Below are positions 53,627-62,200 of a stretch of DNA of 64,000 bases, in pieces; the stretch's first letter is position 1, and each line of letters begins with the position of its first letter. The DNA comes from Tildeniella nuda ZEHNDER 1965/U140 (GTDB lineage Bacteria; Cyanobacteriota; Cyanobacteriia; Leptolyngbyales; Leptolyngbyaceae). The DNA is taken from contig JAHHIG010000001.1 of assembly GCA_019358895.1 (NCBI GenBank), forward strand, positions 434,001 through 498,000, given 5' to 3'. The notes below the pieces were generated by a model. It saw nothing but the letters and a program-made list of their open reading frames with translations. It did no database searches and was not told the origin of the DNA. Made by a program: the position numbers and the translations under genes.

Positions 53627-53837
53627 TAAGTTCGTCACAAGTACTTCAGATCAAAATCAGTCATAACCTTAGCGTTGCCTGGTGGTCAACCTGAAAGAGA
53701 GAACACCCACAAACGAAAACCTGCTTTTTTCAGGTCATACATCTTGCCAAGACTTTAGTGAGAAGTCCGGCGAATGTTGCTGGACGTGATTTACACTACG
53801 AAATCTGTGAGAGCAGTACCCTGGCATTTTTCCTCAA

Positions 53838-53864
53838 TGATTATCCCCAATCGGGGGATAATCA
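53838..53864. repeat. 11-bp perfect hairpin in a 710-bp gene-free stretch
   Basis: TGATTATCCCC and GGGGATAATCA flank AATCG. The stretch 53445-54154 lies between divergent genes and otherwise contains the MITE copy at 53482 and a weak stem ACCTG/CAGGT around a T-run near 53731. No RNA gene or clear ORF was found. The hairpin may be an operator or a dispersed palindrome. Confidence 0.7.
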
Positions 53865-54154
53865 CAGCAGAAGTCACGCATCCTGAAATGAAACTTTACG
53901 AAAGGCAGGTTTGATGGGCAGATTGTAACGATCGATGATCGTCGTAATGCAACAGAGGTGTGGTGGTTCCATTCAAAGCGAATCATTTGACAATGCCACT
54001 TTTTCCAATAGGATGGGTATGCTCGATCGCACAATTTCACAAAAGTAACCTCTCTGGAAGAGTTGATTTACAGACACCTGGTGATGGCTAGTGGCAATCC
54101 GAAATGGTCGCTGTCTAGCGTGTCGATAACAAGTAGTTGACCTGAGAGCACGCT

Positions 54155-55624
54155 ATGGAAGAAGCCGATTACAGAGAATTGGAAGCTCTGCGCCGGGATG
54201 TTGCTGCGTTGAGAACTGCAAAAGCAGCGTCTGATGCCCAACGGGAGCTACTGGAAAAGCTTGTGGCGATGGCACGCTCTGCCGCGAGTGAAGAAGTGCT
54301 GAAAGAAACCTTGCTGGAAACGTTAGATGTCTCCAGCAGACTCATCGGCGCAGAGAAAGGCAGCTTGTTTTTGCTTGACAGTAATGGGGTGGTTACCGAC
54401 AGCATTTTGACCCAACGCGAAGCCGTCGCAGAAGTGCGTGCCCGTCTCCTTGGTAGTGTTCTAGACAAGGGGCTGGCTGGCTGGGTCAATCGGCACCGAC
54501 AGATAGGCTTAATTACAGACACCGAGAACGACGATCGCTGGTTTGTGCTGCCCAATCAACCCTATATCGTTCGTTCAGCGCTGGCAGTGCCCATTCTCAG
54601 GGGAGACATGTTGCTGGGAATTCTCACCCTCTTGCACTCTGAACCAGCACAGTTCAGCCCTGAACAAGCCAACTTGATGCAGGTAACGGCGGATCAGATT
54701 GCGCTGGTCTTGGAAAACGCTCAGCTCTATGGCAATCTCGAACAGGCATACCACTCTCTCGATCAAGCGAAAACGAAGATTGAAGCCTATTCCAAAGCCC
54801 TTGATGCTGAATTGGAAAAAGGGAGACAGATCCAGCTAGATTTTCTACCAAATACGTTGCCCCAACTCCCCGGTTGGGAAATTGCTGCCTGTTTTTACCC
54901 CGCCCGTCAGGTTGCAGGCGATTTCTACGATGCCTTCATGCTTCCCGGTGGCAATGTTGGACTCGTGATTGCTGATGTTTGCGATAAGGGAGTCGGTGCG
55001 GCGCTGTTTATGGCATTATTTCGCAGCCTCATTCGAGTCTTTTCTGGACAAACTCGTTTGGGCGGGATCGCTATTATTGGTAACGATGTAAATGAAGGCT
55101 TGGCTAACTTAATTGATTCGCAAGTCACCACCGATCTAGACCAGATCAATGCACTGAAAGCCGTTGCCTTGACGAATAATTACATTGCTCAAGAACACGC
55201 TGAAATGAGCATGTTTGCCACGCTCTTTTTTGGGGTACTCAATCCTTCAACGGGTGTGCTGACCTATATCAATGGTGGACATGAGCCGCTGTTTGTACTG
55301 CAAGATAGTGTTGTGAAACAAACGCTAAATTCGACGGGTCCAGCCGTTGGCATGATGCCCAACATGAAATTTAAAGTCCAGCAGATTCAACTAGAACCGG
55401 GCGATACGCTGTTTGGCTATACCGATGGCGTGACTGAAGCACGCGCGCCCGATCACGCGTTATTTACCCCCAAACGGCTGATGACTCTGTTACAACAACC
55501 CATTGCTTCCGCCTCTGCTTTGCTGGATGGGATCAAAACAACGCTATTCAAATACATCGATAATGCCCCCCAGTTTGACGACATTACAATGCTGGCAATT
55601 CAGCGCAAAAAGTTGAGCGACTAA
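54155..55624 (+). CDS. GAF-domain SpoIIE/RsbU-type PP2C phosphatase
   Basis: 489 aa. A helical N-terminus (LEALRRDVAALRTAKAASDA) is followed by a GAF domain (about 45-190: SSRLIGAEKGSLFLLDSNG, SALAVPILRGDMLLGILTLL). A coiled linker leads to the PP2C/SpoIIE domain at about 230-485, with metal Asp residues in VAGDFYDAF, LVIADVCDKGVGAALFM and FGYTDGVTEARAP. Such enzymes dephosphorylate STAS antagonists in partner switching. No STAS or kinase is adjacent; the nearest are at 34.7-38.3 kb. The gene is convergent with the exporter operon, with a 7-bp gap. Confidence 0.93.
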   Translation: MEEADYRELEALRRDVAALRTAKAASDAQRELLEKLVAMARSAASEEVLKETLLETLDVSSRLIGAEKGSLFLLDSNGVVTDSILTQREAVAEVRARLLGSVLDKGLAGWVNRHRQIGLITDTENDDRWFVLPNQPYIVRSALAVPILRGDMLLGILTLLHSEPAQFSPEQANLMQVTADQIALVLENAQLYGNLEQAYHSLDQAKTKIEAYSKALDAELEKGRQIQLDFLPNTLPQLPGWEIAACFYPARQVAGDFYDAFMLPGGNVGLVIADVCDKGVGAALFMALFRSLIRVFSGQTRLGGIAIIGNDVNEGLANLIDSQVTTDLDQINALKAVALTNNYIAQEHAEMSMFATLFFGVLNPSTGVLTYINGGHEPLFVLQDSVVKQTLNSTGPAVGMMPNMKFKVQQIQLEPGDTLFGYTDGVTEARAPDHALFTPKRLMTLLQQPIASASALLDGIKTTLFKYIDNAPQFDDITMLAIQRKKLSD

Positions 55625-55631
55625 GCTCTGA

Positions 55632-57932
55632 TTATTGGCTTTCACTTTGGATGAGTTGGGCATAAACGCCATCAGTTTGATACAGAGCGTCATGGGTGCC
55701 GCGCTCCACAACCTGCCCCTGATCAAACACAATGATTTCGTCGCAATCCCGGATGGTGCTTAGCCGATGAGCCACAATAATGCAGGTACAGCCTCGGCGG
55801 CGCAGGTTGCGGTTGATCATCTTTTCGGTTTCGCTGTCGAGCGCACTGGTGGCTTCATCCATCACCAGAATGGAGGGATTATGCACCAAGGCACGGGCAA
55901 TTTCCAGTCGCTGGCGCTGTCCGCCGCTGAGATTGACTCCCCCCTCGATTAATTCCGCATCATAGCCACCAGGAAGCGACAGTACGACATCGTGAATCAC
56001 GGCATCTTTGCAGGCATGGATGAGGTTACGATCGCGCACCGTAGAATCCCACAGGGTTAAGTTCTCGCGCACCGTACCAGCAAACAGCAACAGGTCTTGT
56101 TCGATCAGCGCTAGAGAATGGGTGAGAACGCGTCGTGGGATTTGTGCAAGCGGCTGTCCATCCAGATAAATCTCACCTGACCAGGGTTGATATAAACCTG
56201 TAATCAGCTTTACCACGGTGGATTTGCCCGAACCACTGCCGCCAACAAGAGCGATGCGCTGACCCGGTTGAATGGTTAAGTTAAAGTCCTCAATCAGCGC
56301 TGGGTTAATGGGTGTATAACCGAAGGTAATGTTTCGTAATTCGATCGCCCCTTGCAATCGGAAGTTGGCAGCATGGATATGGTTGCGATCGGACGGATAG
56401 CGCGTTGGCGTAGGGGCAAAAGAGGCTGTTGTCTCTTTCTCTAAATTACGGTTGTCTGTCTCTTGTAACTGAGGATCGATCGCATTGCTCAACACATCTT
56501 CTAAGCGGCTCAAATCTCCTTCAAATTCTTGTAGCGTACTGCCCAGATTCACCAATCGCTTCACAGGTTCGAGAAAACTTTGCATCAGGCTTTGGAAGGC
56601 AACTAGCATTCCGATACTAAGGTTGCCATCCATCACCCGAAAACCTCCCACCACGAGCAACAACACGGCTGCCAGTTGGGAAAGCAGCGTGGGGAGCACA
56701 CTTAGAACTTGATTCTGAATGCCTAACTCCTGCTGAGAGTTGAGCACTTTGGTATAGTACCCAGACCAGCGTGAGAAAAAGTCTGATTCCAGGGCAGAGG
56801 ACTTCAAGGTTTCAATGCTTTGCAGTCCCGAAATTGCCACACCTGCCACTTTGCCATTTTCCATGCCGAGTCGAATGTTGGCATCCACCCGCTGTCGAGA
56901 CACCCACTGCAAAGCAACCAGATTCATCCCCGCAAACACCATGCCAATGGCTGTCAGCACCTTGTCGTATTGGAGCATCACCAGCGCATAAAAAACCATC
57001 ATCACCACATCGATCGCAGTGACCGCTAACTGTCCTGAGAGCACATCCGCCACTTTGTCATTGAGGCTTGTGCGATTGGCAATCTCTCCGGCATACCGTT
57101 GGGCATAAAAACTCACGGGCAGACGCAGAATGTGCCACAGGAAATGGCTCGACATCTTCACTGCCAGTTTAATCTTCAGTCGGCGTAGATGGCGTAGCTG
57201 TAGCCACGACAGAAACCCCTTCAGGATGACGGTCATCAGCATTCCCAACAGCAATGGGCGTAGCCAGTCCTGATGCCCTTCAACCAAAATATTGTCTACA
57301 AAAATCTGGGTGAAGACGGGCACTGCCAAACCGGGAATGACCAGCAGCAGCCCAGCCAGCAGACAGTACACCACTGCCTCAACCGATCCTTGCAGGCGAT
57401 CGCGCAACGATCGCATCAGACTCGGTTTGCGTCCACCCTTGCGAAAGTCTGCTCCCGGTTCCATCACGAGCACCACGCCCGTATAGGCTTCATCAAACTC
57501 TTGAAACGTGATGCTTCTGGGTCCGGTGGCTGGATCGTTGAGGTAGACGCGATCGTGCCCCCAGCCTTCGACTACCAGAAAATGGTTGAAATTCCAGAAC
57601 ACCACATAGGGACAACGCAGGTTTTGCAGCGCTTCCAGCCCTTTTTTAAACCCCTTTGCCACCAGCCCATAGCGTTTAGCCGCTTTGATCAAATTGGCGG
57701 CAGTGCTGCCATCGCGCGAGACTCCACACGCCTGCCGCAGTTCTGCTAAGGGCACAATCCGCCCATAGTAACTGAGCAAAATGCCTAGGGCGGCAGCCCC
57801 ACACTCCACGGCTTCCATCTGTAACACCGTTGGCGTTCTCACCCGACGGCTGCGACCCTGACGACGTTGCACCAACCATTGCTGGAGTTGAGCATCCAGG
57901 GTTTTGATTAAAGGGTAATGGAGCAGCCCCAT
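55632..57932 (-). CDS. NHLM-type C39 peptidase-ABC exporter
   Basis: 766 aa. The C39 peptidase has the oxyanion/Cys motif LQMEAVECGAAALGILL (Cys44), WNFNHFLVVEGW (His117) and LNDPATGP (Asp133), so the catalytic triad is intact. A six-helix transmembrane domain occupies about 170-450. The ABC cassette has GGSGSGKSTVVKLITG, LSGGQRQRLEIARALV and ILVMDEATSALD. The family cleaves double-glycine leaders and exports the core. The gene follows the HlyD-like gene by 39 bp, as in NHLM bacteriocin secretion systems. Candidate substrates are the leader peptides at 28.4 and 31.3 kb, since none is adjacent. Confidence 0.95.
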   Translation of the reverse strand: MGLLHYPLIKTLDAQLQQWLVQRRQGRSRRVRTPTVLQMEAVECGAAALGILLSYYGRIVPLAELRQACGVSRDGSTAANLIKAAKRYGLVAKGFKKGLEALQNLRCPYVVFWNFNHFLVVEGWGHDRVYLNDPATGPRSITFQEFDEAYTGVVLVMEPGADFRKGGRKPSLMRSLRDRLQGSVEAVVYCLLAGLLLVIPGLAVPVFTQIFVDNILVEGHQDWLRPLLLGMLMTVILKGFLSWLQLRHLRRLKIKLAVKMSSHFLWHILRLPVSFYAQRYAGEIANRTSLNDKVADVLSGQLAVTAIDVVMMVFYALVMLQYDKVLTAIGMVFAGMNLVALQWVSRQRVDANIRLGMENGKVAGVAISGLQSIETLKSSALESDFFSRWSGYYTKVLNSQQELGIQNQVLSVLPTLLSQLAAVLLLVVGGFRVMDGNLSIGMLVAFQSLMQSFLEPVKRLVNLGSTLQEFEGDLSRLEDVLSNAIDPQLQETDNRNLEKETTASFAPTPTRYPSDRNHIHAANFRLQGAIELRNITFGYTPINPALIEDFNLTIQPGQRIALVGGSGSGKSTVVKLITGLYQPWSGEIYLDGQPLAQIPRRVLTHSLALIEQDLLLFAGTVRENLTLWDSTVRDRNLIHACKDAVIHDVVLSLPGGYDAELIEGGVNLSGGQRQRLEIARALVHNPSILVMDEATSALDSETEKMINRNLRRRGCTCIIVAHRLSTIRDCDEIIVFDQGQVVERGTHDALYQTDGVYAQLIQSESQ

Positions 57933-57971
57933 CGCGCAGTTCAGAATAGCGTTTAAACCAAGTCTCTCAAG

Positions 57972-59423
57972 TTAGTTGATCCCACTGACCGATCGCAGGA
58001 TTGGCAACACAAAGGTAATCGGCGACCACTGACTCACCGTGACCCGAACGGATGCCGTGGTACCGGGAGAAAGTTGCAATTCAGGACCTCTGGAAGACGA
58101 CCATTTATAGCCAGTCATAGTGGTTGGGTCAGCGTCCAATACAGCCAATACTTCCACCTGTCCGCCCTGCGACATCAAGCTTTCCGTTACTTCAGCATTG
58201 CCCACGGCACTCAAGATGCCTTCTTTCGTGACGGGAAAGGCAGACACCGCTTTCACCTTGCCCAGAATGCCGCCAAAGCGTTCTCGCTTCACGGTGTCGG
58301 GAGTGATTTGGAGGGTCATTCCTGGTTGAATCTGTTTGCCATCTTTGATCGGGAAGTAAACCAGCGTTGATAGCGATTGAGATGCCCCTTCTGCTTGACC
58401 TTCTGCCTGAATAATGCCCAGCTTCGCTCCTTGACTGAGCACCTGTCCTACCTTCGCGCTCATTTCCAACACTCGTCCATTGTATTTACTGATAATCCGA
58501 CCATTATCTCGTAATTGCAGCGCCAGTTGAGCAATGGTTTGCTGCACCGCTTGCAGTTGGTTTTTGCGGGTAATGGCAGCTTCCGTGGTTTGTTGTGTCA
58601 GGCTTTTGGCTTTGCTGTTGAGATCTGACAACTGGGCTTGCAGCGCCAACGTTTGCCGAATGGCATCCCGGTAGCTTTGTTCGATCGCAATTTCTTTACT
58701 ATCAAGCTCCTGTAGCTGGGCATTGAGATTGGCAATTTGTTGCAAGTTCTCCTGATACGCTTGCGTGGCTTCCAGCACCGTATCAAACGCGATCGCGCCT
58801 TGAGCATACAACTGCTTCCGGTTGTTCAGTTGTTGGTTGAGGTTGGGGATCAGCGCTTGCTTATCTTGCAGGGTTTGCTGGAATGCCTGCCGTTGTTTTT
58901 GCACAGTAAGCAAGTCTTTTGCCTTGCGTGTGGGCGTTAACCCCTGAGTATCTTGAAGGCTTTGCTGAAGTGTTTGCCGCTGTTGTTGCAATACCTGAAC
59001 ATCTACCGTTGCTCGTTGATTGGCTAAAGCACTGAGCTGTTGATCCTGCTTTTGAAAGGCAGCCAGTTTGAGTGTTTGTTGGTTGAGTTCCTCTTGCAGG
59101 TCAGCACGATCGAGCACCCCAATCACGTCTCCTTTACGCACTCGATCGCCTACTTTGATGGTCAACCCTTTCAACTGACCGCCACTGCGTACCTGTAGCT
59201 CGGTCGTCCGATAGGGGTAGAGCAGCACGCCTCGCCCTGTCACCGTCACAGGAATTTTGCCAAACACACTCCACCCGATCGCCAGCAGCACCAGAGAGCC
59301 GAGGGACGCTAGGCTCAGCCAGTCTTTGGGGGCAACCACCTGCATGAGTTGGTCGAGCCGTTCGGGAGACGATAACCGTTCGAGCGACTCTTGACGGAAG
59401 ATCTTGCGCTTTTGATTCAGCAT
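57972..59423 (-). CDS. HlyD-like membrane fusion protein of NHLM type
   Basis: 483 aa. The N-terminal RQESLERLSSPERLDQLMQV is the signature region of NHLM system secretion proteins. A membrane anchor (about 36-55, LASLGSLVLLAIGWSVFG) leads to a lipoyl/barrel-sandwich half (VRSGGQLKGLTIKVGDRVRKG), a long coiled coil rich in Gln/Leu (about 110-300), and the return lipoyl half (ISKYNGRVLEMSAKVGQVLS). It bridges the inner-membrane exporter to the outer membrane. It lies 13 bp downstream of the cNMP-fold gene and 39 bp upstream of the transporter, so it is the middle gene of an operon. Confidence 0.93.
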   Translation of the reverse strand: MLNQKRKIFRQESLERLSSPERLDQLMQVVAPKDWLSLASLGSLVLLAIGWSVFGKIPVTVTGRGVLLYPYRTTELQVRSGGQLKGLTIKVGDRVRKGDVIGVLDRADLQEELNQQTLKLAAFQKQDQQLSALANQRATVDVQVLQQQRQTLQQSLQDTQGLTPTRKAKDLLTVQKQRQAFQQTLQDKQALIPNLNQQLNNRKQLYAQGAIAFDTVLEATQAYQENLQQIANLNAQLQELDSKEIAIEQSYRDAIRQTLALQAQLSDLNSKAKSLTQQTTEAAITRKNQLQAVQQTIAQLALQLRDNGRIISKYNGRVLEMSAKVGQVLSQGAKLGIIQAEGQAEGASQSLSTLVYFPIKDGKQIQPGMTLQITPDTVKRERFGGILGKVKAVSAFPVTKEGILSAVGNAEVTESLMSQGGQVEVLAVLDADPTTMTGYKWSSSRGPELQLSPGTTASVRVTVSQWSPITFVLPILRSVSGIN

Positions 59424-59436
59424 TGCCGTTTACCCC

Positions 59437-60498
59437 TTAAAGGCTGCCTCGGACTCGCCGCAGCAACCAGTCAAACCTCACGCCAGCCAGAGAGACGTGT
59501 TCCAAAGTATTCGTATCCAGTTCATCTTCGTACTCTAGTTCTTGATCTAGGGGTTGGTCTTTGTTGTAGGTTTGCTTGCCATACCCATGCTGGGTTAAGC
59601 GATCCTTCAGGCGATTGGCAAGAACAACCGCGATCGCGCGGTAAAAGCGGGCAGCAAACCGGGCATCCTGCTGTAGTTTGGCTACTAATTGAAGCCGTGG
59701 CAGTGAGAGCACAAGACTGCTTTCAACCGCTTTTACCGTCGCCGATGCCGTTTGAGCTTCAATAAATGACATCTCCCCCAGTATTTCACCCGTTGCTAGT
59801 CTGGCAACCTCCTTGCTCACTTGTCTACCATCCACGATCGCGGAGACAAAAACGGCGAGCGTACCCTCTAACAGAATGTAGATTGCATCCAGAGCTGTCC
59901 CTTCCTGAATTAAGAGCGTTCCCATCGAGAGCCGTTGCGGCACACCCACTTTCACCATCCAGTCCAGATCGCTGTCGTACAACTCGCCAAAGACCAGCAA
60001 GACTTTTCTGAGCGGTGGTTCTGCTGCTGCCTGACTGCGAACCAGTAACGTCGAAATACCCCGTAGCTGATTGGAGAGAAACACGGAAATGGTTTGGTAA
60101 AAGCGAGTGGCAAAGCTTGAATCCTGGTTCAATTTGGTTTTTAGCTTGGCATGTGGAACGACCAGAAGTTGTGACGGGGCGATCGCGATAATGGCGTTGG
60201 TCACAGGGCTGGGATCGACAAACGTCAAAAAACCGACTCCCTCACCAGCTTTGAACCGAGAAACCTCTCGATCCCCATTCGGACTCGCGACAACCGTTGC
60301 TAACAAACCATCTAAAACAAAATAAATTTCATGGAGAGGCTGGTCTGCCTGTGCTAAAACATTGCCAGCCACTACGTCTAAGCTGTGACCCGCCTTGCTC
60401 AACCAATCAAGATCACCTTGATTTAACTCTCCCAGCAGAAGGCGCAATTTTTCCATAGCCATACAGGTAGGAGGGTAAATGAGAACCAGCTCCGTCAT
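59437..60498 (-). CDS. tandem cyclic-nucleotide-binding-fold protein of the exporter operon
   Basis: 353 aa with two cNMP-binding folds, about residues 22-140 and 180-300. The second has ILLEGTLAVFVSAIVDG, the cassette GEILGEMSFIEAQTASATV and a C-terminal helix. The phosphate-binding Arg expected before S/T-A-x-V is replaced in both folds (TNAIIAI and TASATV), so canonical cAMP binding is doubtful. In NHLM systems a cNMP domain is usually fused to a second ABC protein; here it stands alone as first gene of the operon. Its likely role is regulatory or structural for export. Confidence 0.85.
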   Translation of the reverse strand: MTELVLIYPPTCMAMEKLRLLLGELNQGDLDWLSKAGHSLDVVAGNVLAQADQPLHEIYFVLDGLLATVVASPNGDREVSRFKAGEGVGFLTFVDPSPVTNAIIAIAPSQLLVVPHAKLKTKLNQDSSFATRFYQTISVFLSNQLRGISTLLVRSQAAAEPPLRKVLLVFGELYDSDLDWMVKVGVPQRLSMGTLLIQEGTALDAIYILLEGTLAVFVSAIVDGRQVSKEVARLATGEILGEMSFIEAQTASATVKAVESSLVLSLPRLQLVAKLQQDARFAARFYRAIAVVLANRLKDRLTQHGYGKQTYNKDQPLDQELEYEDELDTNTLEHVSLAGVRFDWLLRRVRGSL

Positions 60499-61077
60499 CT
60501 TTCGACGCGGATGCCAAAAAGTTTTTCACTTCATCCAACGCTTCACGGAACACGTTACAGATCCAATAGATCCAAATGTATAGCCATCCTAATTTGATTT
60601 GTGAATATTGACCTGTGTTAGTTTCTAGCAGTCAGCTTCAAATTCTCAATTGACCGCTGATTGCTGACCGTTAAATCACCGCATCCTGTTTCCGCACGGT
60701 TTAAGCGGCTGTATGGAAGCTCAGCCTTAAAAATTGTGGGCGTTTCGTTTCGGGCATTTTTATCTAAAGAATTATATAGTATTGTTGCGTCCGATCGCGC
60801 CCTTGACCCATAGTAAAGCCGTTCAAGCGTAAGGTGTTGTAAGCGTTTGTAAAGATGGATCGCCTGTCCATGCTTAGATGTAGATGGGAATTCGCGCTGT
60901 GGGAAATTTCCATACGCTAGGGCTTCTACACATCTACATGGCGGTCTGGATTAATCCAATCAGACCTTCGCACTCTTAATGGATTAACTAAACCTGAAGA
61001 ATTTCTCTTCGAGTAGTGTGTAAGCTTTCCCTGGAAGTGTCTTTTGTCATGTCAATCGAAATGGAGTAAGGAAGCCT
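60499..61077. other. 579-bp gene-free divergent spacer with palindromes
   Basis: It separates the exporter operon from the DJ-1/PfpI gene. Palindromes visible are GGTCTG at 60943-60948 with CAGACC at 60961-60966 around GGATTAATCC, a 10-bp GGAAATTTCC near 60902, and ATGTAGATG with CATCTACAT in the 60.87-60.94 kb region. STRR-like TCAGC/GACCGCTGA words lie near 60630-60670. No RNA gene was recognised. The palindromes are candidate operators for one of the two flanking transcripts. Confidence 0.6.
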
Positions 61078-61929
61078 GTGAAAAAGATTCTGATTATATT
61101 GTCTGAATGGGGCTACTGGGGCGAAGAACTGGTCGGTCCTTATGATGTATTAATCGACGCTGGCTACACCTTTGATTTTGCCACTGCCTACGGTCGCAAA
61201 CCACCCGCACTGCCCCCCAGCATGGATGAAACGTATGTCGATCCACCGCTGGCTAAGTGTGTCACAGATGCTCACTACGCCAAGCGAACCACGGACGTTG
61301 ATAAGTCGGATTTGCTAGCCAAGCCGATCAATCTCTCTGAATGGTTTCCAGCCATGCCCTACTTTAATAGCCCTAATTTTGGGCATGACCTGGAAGCTTA
61401 CTACAACAAACGGGAACAAGCCTGGAAAGACCTGGAGCAGTACGATGCGCTGCTGTTGCCCGGTGGCTCTGGTCCGATGGTAGACATGGTGAATAACGAG
61501 CGGGTACACGATGTCATTCTGGGCTTCCTGGCGCAGGGTAAGCTGATTGCGGCTGAATGCTACTGCGTCACTTGTCTGGCATTCGCCCGCGACTGGTCGG
61601 ATCGAAAAAGCATCATTTGGGGTAAGCATGTCACTGGTCATGCCCGTGAGTATGACTACAAAGACGGCACTGGCTTTGCCCAGATGTATGGCTATGATGG
61701 AAAGCCGATGAACACCTCCGCCAATTTTGGTCCTCCGTTCTATCCTCTGGAATATATTCTGCGGGATGCGGTTGGACCAGACGGGCAATATCACGGTGGC
61801 GTAGGGCATACCCTCTCGACCATTCTGGATTACCCCTTTTTAACGGGTCGATCGACTCAAGACTCGAAACTGGTGGGAGAACTGATCATTAAGGCGCTGG
61901 AGCATGGGCTAAAGCGTTACGGTTGGTAG
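61078..61929 (+). CDS. DJ-1/PfpI-superfamily class I glutamine amidotransferase-like protein
   Basis: 283 aa from a GTG with AAGGA five bases upstream. The N-terminus KKILIILSEWGYWGEELVGPY and the central LLLPGGSGPMVDMVNNERVH are typical. The nucleophile-elbow segment reads KLIAAECYCVTCLAFARDW, with Cys in place but without the usual C-H-G. Chain length and GHAREYDYKDGTG insertions suit the larger HSP31-like group. It could be a deglycase, a glyoxalase III or a chaperone. It is a distant relative of the DJ-1 protein at 41.6 kb. Confidence 0.87.
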   Translation: MKKILIILSEWGYWGEELVGPYDVLIDAGYTFDFATAYGRKPPALPPSMDETYVDPPLAKCVTDAHYAKRTTDVDKSDLLAKPINLSEWFPAMPYFNSPNFGHDLEAYYNKREQAWKDLEQYDALLLPGGSGPMVDMVNNERVHDVILGFLAQGKLIAAECYCVTCLAFARDWSDRKSIIWGKHVTGHAREYDYKDGTGFAQMYGYDGKPMNTSANFGPPFYPLEYILRDAVGPDGQYHGGVGHTLSTILDYPFLTGRSTQDSKLVGELIIKALEHGLKRYGW

Positions 61930-62200
61930 TCGGCTATTGAATCAGGTTTGGGTAGGGACGTTATACGTAATGTCTCTATGTGCATATCTGAAACACGATC
62001 GTTTTTTGAAGCGCGGATTCTCGGATTTCTTGCCATAACGTTCGCCATTCATCGACTCGCTTGAGGCATGGCGAACGTTATTTTGATCGTCTTGAATCAT
62101 CAGACGCTCGGTTTCTTCATCCTTTCGCGGTGTACAGTACTTTTAGCTCAAGTTTTGACGATCGCACCCTCCCGTTTTCGGCTGCTTTCAGCGAGTTGCA

